A stretch of DNA of 64,000 nucleotides from Polytrichum commune (lineage: Eukaryota; Streptophyta; Polytrichopsida; Polytrichales; Polytrichaceae). A program made the translations under genes and the position numbers. Positions 45,100 through 57,623 of the stretch are shown piece by piece (positions within the stretch are counted from its first letter, which is position 1; each line of letters starts with the position of its first letter). The notes beneath the pieces are model-generated. The model saw only the letters and a program-made list of their open reading frames with translations, was not told the DNA's origin and did no database searches. Where the stretch lies: contig OX485806.1 of assembly GCA_950295325.1 (NCBI GenBank), positions 36,644,001 to 36,708,000 on the forward strand, read 5' to 3'.

Positions 45100-46440
45100 G
45101 TATATTCCTCTCAATTTATAAATTATATGAGGATCCTAACATCCAACAACTCACAAAATATCCAAGTGAGAAGTGATCACACTCTTGAATGTAAGGTAAA
45201 TGTACGTCAATTCAAAAAAACGCCTCAAAAAGATGAGATATTAGATAAACTCAAGTGTTGCTGATAGTCAATCTCAAGATAACTTCATTGCTTTGAAAAG
45301 AGGCTTCTTTCAAAAACATCATCCTTTTAATAGTCTTTTCCTTCTAACTAAATCTATGTTTCACATTATATCTATGTTGTTCTATCTAGATACCAATCCA
45401 TCTATATCATTCCTAGATGAGAGTTTCTCTTAAATAGTTACCATCATTGAGCCTATGGGATGTTCATAGACCTAAGATTCTACTTCCATCTTTATGATGA
45501 TTACATATTTCAAATTCCATACAAGTGCAAAAATACCAATATTATTTATTAAAACATAATTGATAATCTCCAATCCTCAAGGTATAGGTGAGGTGGCTTC
45601 AAAATGACTGAGTTGGAAAAATTCCCACCTGATGTGTGATAATTACTAGTCTTACATTCTCTATACTCTAATACTATATTCTATTTTATCTCATAATTTT
45701 TTTTCAAAATGATAATATCAATATTCATAATCTCTTTGTACACTAGGATCTTTTCATTGATACACTACAACATTATGTGTACCCTATTACTATGGATTAA
45801 ATACCCAAAAAACATTTGTCTACATTGTAATTCCGTGGTCGAGCTCCCTCACGTTCACAATCTTGTTCCCAACATTCTCTTAACTCATTAACCTATCTAG
45901 TTTCCTTGGTTTGTTCCCAACTTCCAAGCCGCCAATCCTCTCAAGAGCTCATCTTCTCCTTTCTCCGAAATCCTTTCCTATGGCTGCATGCTACTTGGTG
46001 ATGGCTTTCAAGCTTGCTAGATTACTTGGTGGTTGATGGTTGTTATTGGCTCCTTGTCCTCTCGGGTGATTGATATTTGGTGCTCCTCCATGTGCTTTCT
46101 TTTGCAATTCAATTTGTTTTCATTTTCTGGTAAAAAACATTACTTGGCATTGTTTGCCTCTGCTGCATTTATTGAGGACAACAAATCCTTGGCTTCCAAA
46201 TCCTTTGCTTATCACTTGGTCTTGCTAAACATTCAAATGGAGTGAAGGTTTAAAATTCAAGAAAATTGAATCAATTAGAGAAAGTACTAATGCCCCTTCT
46301 TGAGACTCATGCTGAGGATGATGGTGAAGATAATTGTAGTCAAATATATAGTGATAATGAACCATCAAGAAATGTGAAATGCCAAGGAGGTTCACAAATG
46401 GTCATCTATGGGGGTTGTGAAGACAAATGGCACTTTAGTC
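45100..46440. other. Intergenic, downstream of the kinase/F-box gene
   Basis: No motif-bearing frame on either strand. A plus-strand frame at 46266-46484 overlaps the end of the minus-strand gene and looks like chance. Confidence 0.45.
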
Positions 46441-46446
46441 AAGTGA

Positions 46447-48574
46447 TTAATCAAACCAATGTGTTGTCACCCTCAAAACATTAGTTTCCAATCCTTTTGA
46501 ATTTTCCCCAACCTGATCTTTGAAATTGGGATGGAAAGTGAATGACAATGGATTTAGGCTATGGAACCCTTCTCCCAATTGTGTCGAGGGTGGAGATATT
46601 TCTTTCACTATGCTCCCATTGACAACATCATAAACAATTCCTTTATGTTCAATAGTATTGAAGATGCATATTTTGTCTACCCCATGAGGCACACATGTGT
46701 ATTCAGGATACACCAAAAGACCACGTCCACCAGACTTGGACTCCTTCACAACATTCTTCCACTTCCCAATGCTCGAGGAAACACGTTCAAGCTTCTCAAT
46801 GCAGTGGTCCACATGTCGACCATGTTCACGTTCCAAAAATAGATAGAGTTCTCCGTTGCACTCAAGCAATTGTGCTATAGAATTTGTATGACGACAAGAT
46901 GGAGAGGGTAATGGACATTTCCAATCCGATATCCATTCCCCTTCATCAACGTTGTAGGCAAGCACACCTTTGCCACTTACGGTCTTTCCAGATCCGTCAT
47001 CCATAAATGCAATGCAATACAATACACCATCAATGTATACCCCGGTTTGGTATTCATTCAAACAAAATTCCGGGCCTGGGATGTCCCCAGTTTTTGTCCA
47101 CTTCCAAGTCAAAGAGTCAAAGATTTCAGTGCATTTGGACAACCCTCCTTCCATGCCAGAACTACCCGCAACAATCACCTTGTAGGATTTTGTTGTGGAA
47201 TTCACCAACATGTGCATGAGTACTGGGTTCCTCCGAGAGTTTAGAGGTGGCAGTTCCACCATCTTTTCAGTTAAAGGGTTGCACACAATCACCCTCTCTT
47301 CATGAGCCACTTTGGAGACATTGATGCACAAGAGTCCTTCTCCTCCTGCAACAAAGTACTCTTTGAACAAATCTTCCTCTGGTGGGGGAAGAAATGTAAG
47401 CGCTGGCAATCTTTTCCAATCCCCCGATAACAAGTCAAATCCTGAACATTGCCAAATTTTGTCCTTCATGAAGAAGTAAAGAGGGGATAATGAGGCTTCC
47501 CTTGTGTGTATTTGGCCACGAGAGATATGATATGTGTCACTTTCTATGAATGACTTCACTTCTTTTGATGCTAGTTTCACTTGAGTCAATTCTTTATAGT
47601 CAAGTTTGTTTAGCAATGCTTCTTGTAGGTCCCGAGGTAAAGCACTCCAGCTTCGATCCTTCATTTGGTCAACACAGAACCTTTGATCAAGGAGTATATT
47701 CCATATATCACTTTGTTCATAAGTCTCATCATTGGTCTTCATAAATTCCAAACCACTAGGCTCCTTAGCCATTTCATCCAAAACATATTCAGATTGAACT
47801 ATATTGGGATCTTCAGTCGTCATACTAAGCACCTCTGTCTCAGATTTCATCATTTCCACGAAAAATGTTTCCAAATTCATGTCTTCATTTTTGCTTAATA
47901 CTTCTTCACGAATATCCGTAATGTTTGATAACCCTAGTGAATTGGTACATTCTTGTACTCCCATTGATTGGTTCTCATTTTCATACACTAGCTCTTCAAC
48001 CTTTTCAATTGTAGGCTCCAAAGATGGAGGCTCAAGGGAAGAGATCCATAAACAATGCTTCTCCCTAGAAATATTTGCAAAGTCCTCAACTGATTCAATG
48101 TGATTTTGAGCATTTGTATCCATTGCATTGTCCTCAAATGCCATATCGATGTTGTCATCTAGAGATTTGCACATCGTTTTGCCAACTTCTTCCCCCTCTG
48201 TTGTAACTCCAATGTTAGTATCCATAGAGCTAGAATGACTTTGCTCCTCTTCAAATTGCAAATGCAAGGATGAAACCTCATTTGGTTCTTCAAATGGTAA
48301 TAAACCCATTTCCTCATTCTCTAGAGAAGTCATAGGTGGACCTTTGACATGCTCATACTCACTCCATGGGGACTTGCACACTCTCATGCCAAAATTGTCG
48401 CGTGAGAACTTTGAATAAGGAAGTTCCCCCTTCTTTCCATCAAAAAATATATCTTCCATGGAATTTGCAAAATTTGTATGGTCATTGATCCTCCAATCAT
48501 GTCCTCTTTTCCGAGAATTGGCCCAATGAAAACCAAGACATCTTGCTTTTGAGTCCCCTTTGGCATCCTCCAAT
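46447..48574 (-). CDS. Exon C: acidic linker, F-box and kelch-like domain
   Basis: About 709 codons ending at the TAA at 46447-46449. After RLEDAKGDSKARCLGFHWAN comes an acidic, low-complexity linker of about 300 residues. The F-box is SWSALPRDLQEALLNKLDYK then ELTQVKLASKEVKSFI (about 47655-47538). The C-terminal part resembles F-box-associated kelch repeats: GGEGLLCINV, VIVCNPLTEKMVELPPL, GVYIDGVLYCIAF, GVLAYNVDEGEWISDW, LLECNGELYLFLER. Such proteins usually place the repeat domain against the substrate and the F-box against Skp1. If the exon is an independent gene, the ATG at 48582 (MNRLEDAKG) would be its start. A T-rich tract just before that ATG supports use as a splice acceptor instead. 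Confidence 0.8.
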
Positions 48575-51228
48575 CTATTCATATCAAAAAAACAAAAAAA
48601 TAAGATGAGTATGCAAACAAATATCAACAAGTTTGCAATAAATCCTATGTTCAAAGTGCATGCAATAGATAGATATGCACAATAAGATATCTATGCAATT
48701 AATGAGAGTAAGCTACAAGTGGTCATATACAATATTACCTTTTTGTAATCTGTGGAGAAAAAGATGCTCCATCCAAAGAGCACGCAAATGACGTCCATTG
48801 TTTTAAGTCTCTTAGTTGTTCCGCAATGTTTGAAAAATCGGGGCGACAATTGGGATCATGAACCCAACAATTACTTATCAATGTTTTCAAAGATTTAGGA
48901 TAATCTTTTGGTAGCAATGGCCTCTCGTTCTTGCTTATGATTTTTTGCAAGGCATCAAAGTCACTTACATCGTGAAAAGGCACACAACCTGTCAAAACTT
49001 CATAACACATCATCCCAAAGCTATATACGTCTGCCTTACAAGTGGCACTCCCAACTCTCCAGTTGTCTTCCCATGACTCTGGTGCCATGTAAGCAATTCT
49101 CTCAATATTGTCACCACCTGACAAAGGAATTGGGTCTGTAATTTGGGATAAACCAAAATCTGCTAGTTTCACATGGACATAGCCTTCTTTGGCTAGATCT
49201 TGGTGCAGCACATGATTGACAAGAACGTTATGAGGTCGAAGACCGGAATGAACTATATCATGATCATGTAAATACCACATACCTTCAGCAATTTGAAGTA
49301 AAAGATCAATTGCTGCTGAAAATGAAAATGGATGCATTTTGTTCTCACTTTTTCTCTTCTTCATGACCTCATGCAAGTTTGTGGGCATGAACTCCATCAC
49401 AAAGGAATATTCTTCTTTCTCAATAATGCCACAATATATCGGGATGACATTTGGGTGGCTCAAAGTAGACAAACTTGAAGTTGTTGTCTGAAACTTCATA
49501 TCGTTGACATGGTTGAAAATCTTTTGAGCACATATTGCTCCAATCCATCGGATTTTGTACACCCTACCATATCCTCCAATCCCAAGTAAGGTTTTGTTAT
49601 CAACATGAACATCGCAAAGAACATTTGGCCCAAGAAGTCTTTCAACTAAAATGGGCAAGTGAAGAAGATCTCCATCATCCAGCTCTTTTCCTTTTACGTG
49701 ACACTCCAATTTCTCCACCAACGCATTATGATCTTCAAGAGCAATTTGTTCGAGACTTTGCACATCTCTTGTTTGTGGCTTTGAAGATCTCACCTTTGCA
49801 AAGTCAATTCCAATTTCCTCAAGCTCCGGTATCACTGGCAATGCTCTCAATAGTAAACTCATGGACCCAATTAAGTAGAATATTATATGGTGGATCGCTT
49901 GTATTTTGCTGATGATTAATATTGCAGTCAACATCCAAGACTTGTATTGGCAAGACTCTTGTAGTATTTGATTTGCCTCTTCCACAAAACGATATAACTC
50001 TTTCAAGAGTATGTCACATTGTCCTTTGGAGGTGTTGCTTTCATATTGTTTGAGGATACATTCAATTTCTTGAAGTTTGCCCACCAAATATTCACATTGC
50101 AACTTGTATAAAGTCAAACCCACCGAGGTCAACTTCACTTTGACATCTTGAATTAAGTCCAAATTTAGTTGAACCAAATTTGCCTCTTCAAAACCAACTT
50201 GACATCTTGAGCCCTCCATCTTGTAAAACAAATTCAACCTACACCCACAAAGAAACTTAATGACCATTGAAAGTGGGTGAAACTTGAAGCCATTTAAGTA
50301 TTTCTCAAACCACCATGTCATGTGATGGTTAATTTGCAAATGTCACCTCACCAACAACTCTTCACACCCTTTTGTGAACTGCAAATTATAATTTTAGCTT
50401 CTTGAATTGCCCAAAGAAAAAATATCAAGTGACAATTCATTCTTCGTGTGTTCCCTAAAATCTATGCAAAGAACATCTACTTAATTTCATCCACTCAATC
50501 AATGGTTGCACAATAAACTCAAAACATGCATAAGCCACAACTTTGAAATATAATGAAAAGATTACATACTCTTTGTGTAGACACTTGGAGACTTTCACGC
50601 CTCCTTTTGCAAGTTTGACAAAAACATCTATGGAAACCAATCGGGTTGCCAATTGTTCCATCATCATACCATTAACCTCCACCAATTTTTGATTAGCATG
50701 TTCCACATATTTTCCAACACTGACATGTTGCACCTCAATCCAATGAGCATTTAAACCTTCATGCCCCGAGTTAGTATTAAACCCATTCCTCATGTATGGC
50801 TTCATTTGTAGTTTGAAGTAAGGACCACATTTGGAACCTTCTCCCATCATCTTCACTTGACAATCGCAAAATCTTTGATAGACATGTCGGTTGTCTTGTA
50901 TGGAACTTGACCCAAGTTGTTGTGGACTCCCATGAGCTTTGCAATCTTCCAACATAAATTGCAACAATAGGACACGACCATGCTCATACCCATTCCTTCT
51001 CCTCTGAAGTCTAGAAAATGGATCCAAACCACTGGGTACAAAGGTTGTGGTGAGCACACATCCATTTCGAATATCTTCAATGCTCCTTGGAGATGCATCA
51101 AGCTCTTGAATCTCTTGGGCACATTCAAAGTCTTGTTTTTTGTTGCTCGAGCCAGAATAAACTTCATTCATTGTTGAATTCCCACCATAATCCCAATCAG
51201 AGTAGTCACGAACCAAGGGCGGTACCAT
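46447..51228 (-). CDS. Predicted MLKL-like pseudokinase / F-box / kelch fusion gene (three exons)
   Basis: Gene model on minus: 51228-50570, 50238-48739, 48574-46447. Intron 1 (331 bp) starts GTATGT and ends GTGGGTGTAG. Intron 2 (164 bp) starts GTAATA and ends in a T-rich tract and AATAG. Both joins are phase-compatible and the sum, 4,287 nt, is 1,428 codons plus stop. Predicted order: uncharacterised N-terminus (1-219), MLKL-like helical region (about 226-351), kinase-like domain (about 436-676), acidic linker (720-1026), F-box (about 1027-1065), kelch-like domain (about 1100-1420). F-box proteins bring substrates to the Skp1-Cullin1 ubiquitin ligase; MLKL-like pseudokinases act in cell-death signalling. 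The start could lie further upstream. The alternative is two separate adjacent genes, because the second segment has a stop right at the proposed donor. Confidence 0.55.
48739..50238 (-). CDS. Exon B: MLKL-like helical region and pseudokinase domain
   Basis: 500 codons. The first 130 residues after MEGSRCQVGF form amphipathic helices (LVQLNLDLIQDVKVKLTSVG, LYKLQCEYLVGKLQEIECIL, LLKELYRFVEEANQILQESC), as in four-helix N-termini of plant MLKL-type proteins. The kinase-like domain has the Gly loop GIGGYGRV, a Lys in ICAQKIF, hinge FVMEFMPTNL, HRD-position sequence IVHSGLRPHNVLVN (codons 49250-49242), LADFGLSQ, MAPESW, DVYSFGMMCYEVLTGCVPF and CWVHDPNCRPDF. The catalytic Asp is replaced by Gly, so phosphotransfer is unlikely although DFG and the Lys remain. 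The domain resembles tyrosine-kinase-like (TKL/MLK) kinases. It ends in PQITK at AAAAAG|GTAATA; without splicing a TAA follows at once. Confidence 0.85.
50570..51228 (-). CDS. Exon A: uncharacterised N-terminal segment
   Basis: Open from the ATG at 51228 to the donor at 50569. It begins MVPPLVRDYSDWDYGG and ends GGVKVSKCLHK before GTATGT. About 219 residues with no recognised domain; it contains a short basic stretch (RLQRRRNGYEHG) and two predicted helices (VGKYVEHANQKLVEVNGMMM, EQLATRLVSIDVFVKLAKGG) that could start the helical region of exon B. The frame stays open about 57 codons upstream with coding-like text (VEWSSHKDTQIAIK), so an earlier exon or start is possible. The last two bases of the exon and the first base of exon B form one codon. 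Confidence 0.5.
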
Positions 51229-51399
51229 CTTGATTGCAATTTGTGTATCTTTGTGGGAGCTCCACTCAACTTTAGAACCTATCACCACATATTGTTCACA
51301 CTTTAACTTCTCAATGTTTGTACAAAGTTTAAAATCTTGATGGCAACAATCACCTTTAGTCAATATAACACCAATTTTATGGCAATTGATAGCATACAA

Positions 51400-53880
51400 C
51401 CAAAGACAACAACTCCTTGGGTATGTCTTGCTTTAAAGCAATTTCAACACAAAGCTATCTCAAAAGAAGACAATATGAATGCAATTGATCTTTCTCATTT
51501 CCAATATGGATGCCATGAACACAACAAAGAAGAGGACCAAAGAAATGTCACAGAAAATCTCACAGTAACAAAATACAAAAGACCATAAAGAATGCATGCA
51601 TAGCTTGAAGCAAATGCACTCTATTTGTTCTTGATTTTGAAAATTGATCATAAGGATCATATGCCCTTGGTTGACAGCTTTGGTGAAATGTAGGTTTCCC
51701 ATCATATGTTAACTATAGTGAGAAGTTAACTTGTTCTTGAAATCACAAGTTACCTAAATCACACGCACTTAAATTATGTTCTTAAAGAATGATTGGTCAT
51801 GTATTTTTGAGTGACCACTACATTAGTGTAGAAATGACATTTATTAATAATCATGAATGTTATAGTATGCACAAAACACAACAATTCAATAATTAAACAT
51901 TCCTTGGGTGAGAACAGTGTCAAACAATCAAAAAATTAAATTAAAAAAATTAAAAATTAAAAATTAAAAAATATATATGTTTGTATATTGGATCAAATAC
52001 AATCATAATCTTACTTGCATCTTATGATGCTTTGTGCTAGGTTAGAGTTTGTGTATAAATAAATAGATTGTTTGAATACCACATGAATATTTCACATTTT
52101 TACATCAAAAACCCAAAATCTGAAACAACACTCCCTATTGCTCACACACATAAAGAACAATTTCCAAACAAAGAAGAATTCTTACTAAAAGGTTAAAGAA
52201 AAAGAATAAGGCACATTTCTTTGAAGAATGCATCACAACACAACTTAACTTGGGGTGGCACCTCAAACATATAATGTGTAACAAATATTCCATCCATATT
52301 ATCCTTGTACATTCATACCAAAGAACAATTTTACAGAACTTAGAATGGAGTGATGTAGTGCACATTTAGACCGCCCATAATACGTAATAATTTTTGGATT
52401 TGAACATGTCTATGTATTATAATACATGAATAAATTGAAAATAATGTGGACTTTCTCTTGGACAAGGGGGCTAGTCCATAACATGGTCTCCATCATAGCT
52501 AATTACAATTTATATAATCTACAACAATTTGAAGATTATGTCGATTATTTTGGCTTGTAAGCCTTCCAACTCTCTTCCCGACTTCTCTCAATGGCTTCTC
52601 TCCCACTACTCTTCTGAAACTTTTCAATCCCTCTTCAATATTTGAAAGTTGTAGATTATTTGAAACATCATCTAGATTATATGTACGATTATGTGTACAT
52701 AATCTATGCCTTTGTGAAAGTTTTGGACGAGCCCCTGAAATTATTTGTTTGAGGTGCTACTCCGAGCTATGATCTCTCTTTGGTTGCGAAACCATGAAGA
52801 TCGATTTGCATCGTAGATATATAGTGATGCACATTGGTTTTGGAATATCCTACGAAGTTGTAATTTGACTTTCATTTGTGACTCACACTAGATTCTAGTT
52901 CACATTATTTTCAATCAAAGAATAGTCTTGATATGTAGTATTTCTTAGCCTTAAATTATCAAAAACGTCTTAAAAACATTATCTCAGTGATGTCCTAATA
53001 TTTAGCAGTTTAGGATCCTTATTAATGCTTAATATCACCAAAGAACTCATTTCTCATTGTGAAGACAATTAGTATGACCTAATAATTGTTCAGTCACACT
53101 AGTCAAGCATTCACACAAGGCCCAAACCAAAAAATAAACAAAACTCAACAAAACAAAAAATTCACACATAAGAATGGCTTCCTGAAACATTCAAGTGTTG
53201 GAAGTGTCCTCTAACTTGCATCTAATCTCCGGAGAAAAGCAAGAGCAACATACTCTCAATCTGAAGCTGAAGACGATTCACTTGCAAATATCGATGAGGA
53301 GTAATAGCTTCTTGAAACGCAAAAAGTATCGAGATTAGTCCAAAAGCTTGGAAGAACAGCATCAGTGCGTCACAAGTGGGAAGGACAAGCTTGCTTTAAA
53401 CTTCCGTTTCCTGCAAAACAGGAACGTCGCCATCTCACATCAGCTGAGGTCCACACAACATTGTCTTGGAAATTACGCCATCCCCATTCTGTGCTTCCGA
53501 TTAGTACGACTCTCTATCTCGAAAAATTTACAAGTCTGGTCTTCTCTAAACATGCAGCAACTTCCCGCTAAGCACCCATCATCCAAAATAATGTTTTGTC
53601 GAATGAATCGAGCACACAGACGAAACCTGGATGATTTGATATCAAACACGCACCCACCATCCACAGTAATATTTTGTCAAATGAATCAAGCATAAAGACA
53701 GAAGGAACTGATCAATGTAGAAGGGCCATGCCAATTCTTTCGTAGAATTCCAAGCCATACAAAATATTTGGTAGGATTCCAACAGTGTCAAAACTCCCCA
53801 ACTCTATCCCTTCTATTGAGAGATAGAGAGAAAATACTCTACGAGACCAAAAGTATCTCTAGCTACGATCCTAAATCCAA
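51400..53880. other. Intergenic, upstream of the kinase/F-box gene
   Basis: AT-rich with no recognisable coding motif. It contains an AAATTAAAA-type simple repeat at 51930-51975. Any promoter of the minus-strand gene should lie in its left part; I could not pick out a convincing TATA box. Confidence 0.4.
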
Positions 53881-53889
53881 CCACTACTT

Positions 53890-54075
53890 ACAGATGAGCC
53901 AGCTGAATTTGAGAAATAAGCGGTTCAAGTTCAGTAGGTTAAGCAAATTGCCGAATTTTAAAGGAATCTATAGAATACTAAAATACCGAAAGTTATTAAC
54001 ATCTAACTGGTTGGACTTGGAAACACTTGGATTTCGACCGATGTTTCCCAAAATCTCCCCGGACAGTGGTCTCTA
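53890..54075. repeat. Dispersed repeat R1, reverse orientation
   Basis: GAGAAATAAGCGGTTCAAGT, then GTTATTAACATCTAACTGGT, TGGACTTGGAAACACTTGGA and CCCAAAATCTCCCCGG follow the complement of 11540-11745 along its full length. Confidence 0.7.
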
Positions 54076-54084
54076 GGCCTACCA

Positions 54085-54265
54085 AGGACAAGTGATGCAG
54101 AGAGTCCCCAACCATTGAGGGGACATCTGTAAGGATCTTAAAACAGGATAGCTTGTTCAAACCCCACTTGTTCTGATCCAAAGGTTTTGCATGGCCCAAG
54201 AAACTACCAAGGGCAAAGAGAGATGGGATCCCCTCTGCAGCACTCTACCGGGCTACTTCATCCTA
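54085..54265. repeat. Dispersed repeat R3, copy 2
   Basis: Same orientation as 2820-2960; shares GAGAGATGGGATCCCCTCTG (one change) and AGCACTCTACC. It follows R1 directly. Confidence 0.5.
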
Positions 54266-54269
54266 CATG

Positions 54270-56640
54270 ACATGCTCTTAGGGTGAACGAGCCGGATGCA
54301 AATCACCAAGATAAGTCGAACCACGACGCAGGAGAGAACAGAAAATTGAATTCACAATAGTCACTCAAGGTAAACAGTTCACACCAAATCTTGAATTCAG
54401 TACATGTGATGCCCTTCTTTACAATGATTCTGTAGTAGGTTACAAGTTACCAGATATGAACATAGTCCATTTCGAGTAACATCTAGGCATTTTTACAAGA
54501 AATGGCTAGAGCGACTTGCTACCTCTGTAAGAATTTGTATGCAGAAATTACTCTATCCAGGGCAAGACACTCTCTTCACCTGAGTGTTCCAGCACAGTTA
54601 CATATCAAAGGGGGTACATGGTACCAGCACTTAAGAACATCATGTTTTCAAGAATTACAAACACTCAAGTCTACCTATGTTCTGCCATACTGGATACTCT
54701 AATAGATCAACATCTCAGATTGCAAACTGCTCTAATTCTCGAAAAACATCACACCTAACTACTAAAAACACTCTGCAAGGGCGCTAGTATGTCCTGGATA
54801 CACTGTAATAGATCAAAATCTAAGACCTCGGCTTCTAAGTAAGAACCTGGGAGATGAAACTCGACGAGCTAACATGTAAATCTGGTGCTGCAAGAGAAGA
54901 TCTCCAGCCGCGGCGTGCGTCAGTTTTGAGGACTGACTCCAGTGCCCGACTCCAGTGTCGCTAAACAGACCCAGCTTGACTGTACTCAGCTGCCAACGCT
55001 CCAAGCAATCCCACCGCCCTCCTGGACCTATCTATTGGAAAATCAAATGAAACCACGAGGATTCTCGAGTGAGCTTTCCTCCCTTCCAACACCAAAACTT
55101 GCACCAGAAACGTGAGGCGCAGCAGATGGATTGGACCGATGATGCAATGATGAAGGTGCAAGAATGTTTGAGCGAAGAAATGAGTCCATATAAAGGCGGT
55201 CGCTGGGACTGTCCTCGCCAATACCGACGGCATTGGGCCCGGCACGGGCGGGCAGTAAATTAATGTTTTAATTGGCGACTGCATCAACTTCTCTGTCTCA
55301 AGAGGAAATTTTCTAACTATTTTGCGTTTACATTTGGACATTACCTTTTTTTTATTTTGGTTCGGTTTATTTAATGTGGATGTTAACTTTAGTTATATAT
55401 ATCTAGTTAACTATAGTTGCTTCCTAAAACATATTGAAAAAAATTAAAAATTAACTATAGTTATTTTGGCAGTTGTTAATTATTATTTAAAAAAATTTGG
55501 ATGATAAATGAGTAGCTTCAGTCCTTGGCCCGCATTTCAGAAGAAGGTGCACAAAATTCAAGAAAGTTTTGGTTATAGGTATAGTAAATAGCCATGGATT
55601 GGCATGAGCAAAGTGAACAGCTACAATTGTAGTCTTTCATAGTTAAGGATAGAGCCTCACGGTTTTCTTGTTCTTAGTATGTTTATTTTATAATAGTTTA
55701 ATTCATACCTTTTGACCTTCTACTTTCACAAAGTATTCATACACATTTAAGCTAATCAAGTGTGATTGAATGTAATGAAGTCTAAATAACCGTATTAGAA
55801 GGTAATTGAGCGCAAGGCCTAGGTGCTCACTAGTATTCATACACATTCGAACTAATTAAGCCCAATTAAGTGCAAGTAAGTGCATTTAGCCTAATCAAGC
55901 ATAATGAAGCCTAAACAAGTGTAATCAAGCACATCATTCCTCGTATATGCATTAGATTATGATTAATTCTAGTAAGTGCATCCCAAAAAGCTCGTAGCAA
56001 GAGGTTTCACGTCCCTTCCATATAAGACTTTTCCACATTCATGATGCTAAATGTCATGCATCATTGTTGTCTAGTGTCTTATTAGAGAACTCTTTATATT
56101 TTGGTGTTAATGAAATTAGTAGTTTCCGAAAGTTAATTGGGAATTTAGATAAGAAAATAGTTGCTAACTTGGGTAGGCAACACTAGAGATCTTTGGACTC
56201 TTATTTCAAGAGTTCTTGATAATATTTGTATTTTTTTGGAGTTATGAGTTATTATTTCATACCATCTATATTTCTTAAACTCCTTGTATATATTTTCAAG
56301 CTCATATTACTTATGTTTTCGTAATCCCTCAATTATACAACAACTATACGCCATTTGTCATATTAATAAGAAGATGACACCTCGATAATACGATTTTTTG
56401 TGTTTCCCAAACGTGTCATACTAAAGAGGGAGAACAATACTTGTGGAATCGAAGAGGTGAAGCCACCAAAAAAAACAGACGATGAACTTTAAATTCCATG
56501 AGAAATTACATACAATATGACAAAATACAACACCTATACATAGCAAGGTACATGCCTCATAATTTCTATCAGGCCCCATCCAGACTAAGCAGTTAGAATT
56601 AAATAACGCATCCACTCAATACATCACTCTGTAAAATGAA
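54270..56640. other. Intergenic, no gene recognised
   Basis: A GC-richer patch at 54880-55260 contains CCATATAAAGGCGG (TATA-like) and CGGCATTGGGCCCGGCACGG but no domain-bearing frame. From 55740 to 55960 short phrases of the type CTAATCAAGCATAATGAAGC recur irregularly. Confidence 0.4.
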
Positions 56641-56650
56641 ACTGGAGAGA

Positions 56651-56716
56651 AACATTTTTATTGAAGTTGGACTTCTCCGGAGGCGAAGTTTCTTGTCCAA
56701 CTTCAATAAAAATGTT
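56651..56716. repeat. Perfect 22-bp inverted repeat with 22-nt loop
   Basis: AACATTTTTATTGAAGTTGG then AC at 56651-56672 is repeated as the exact complement at 56695-56716. The loop contains TTCTCCGGAGGCGAA. It may be the tip of a fold-back element or a small-RNA-type hairpin. Confidence 0.85.
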
Positions 56717-57437
56717 GCCCAAGGAGGTTGCCCAAGAACCTTGACCTCCAGAAAACTCCCCTTCAAAAACGTGTCGCCACGTTGGCAACCATGTCATTTT
56801 TCCACCAATGTACAAAGTTCTCCACCAAAGCGGACTCTTGGCCGTGGCGTAAACCACCACCAGACAAGAATGTCACTTTCAACTAATCAAATGTTAAAAC
56901 TCCCCTAGAATTCATGACCGGTGGGGGCTACTCCGCCCGGTGGTCCTAAATTTCCCACCAAAATTGACTCAATGATTGTGAAATGGCACGTAAATCAAAA
57001 GCTACCTGACTTTGATAATGGCACGAAACCACATACCTAATGTATTCCGTGACGACATCACACTAATGGACATCCAAGAGCAGCAATGAGCTGACGGCTT
57101 GTGCAGACAACCTCAGATTCAGGCCCTTTACACATTGTCTGCAGACACAATAGTGGCTTTGTGCAGACACCACCACCATGACACTTGCCTTGAAGTTTCG
57201 GAGTACAGACAAGCACTTCATGCATCCTATATATTAAAAGCAGCTCCCCACAATGGACTTGCAGAGCAGTATTCTGTAGTAAAAGTAGCTCTAGTGCCGT
57301 ACTACTAATTACTCCACTTTAGCAGGGGGCTCCGTCATATCTAGGCCTCGTACAGACAGTGATGCCACACGTAATAAGTTAGACAATGCCTGCTTGATAC
57401 CAAGGCCACACCGAAATACTCAGCAGCTCCGGTCACC

Positions 57438-57585
57438 AAAAAGTCCAGCCCTACATATTCTCCGGAAATACAGGGCTGGGATTTCAGATGGCTGGAGCTA
57501 CTAGAGTGGTTGGAAGCAGGCGGGTAGCCTGCAACCAGTAGCTCCAGCCCTGTATTTCCGGAGAATACGTAGGGTTGGGCTTTTT
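57438..57585. repeat. Fold-back element with 42-bp arms
   Basis: The left arm (57438-57479) and right arm (57544-57585) are complementary with three mismatches; both contain TATTCTCCGGAAATACAGGG in complementary form. The spacer holds further partial pairing (GGCTGGAGCTACTAGAGTGG). Outer sequence GGCCACACC near 57402 and GGTGTGGCC near 57598 may be the true ends of a larger MITE. Confidence 0.75.
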
Positions 57586-57623
57586 GGCTGGGCTTTTTGG
57601 TGTGGCCCTAGTATGAGCGGCTA

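Noticed and set aside
49535-49912. Plus-strand frame of 125 codons
   Set aside because: Antisense to the kinase-like exon; no motif of its own.
54961-55341. Minus-strand frame of 126 codons with a TATA-like sequence on the other strand
   Set aside because: No domain, low-complexity hydrophobic text, and no neighbouring exon.
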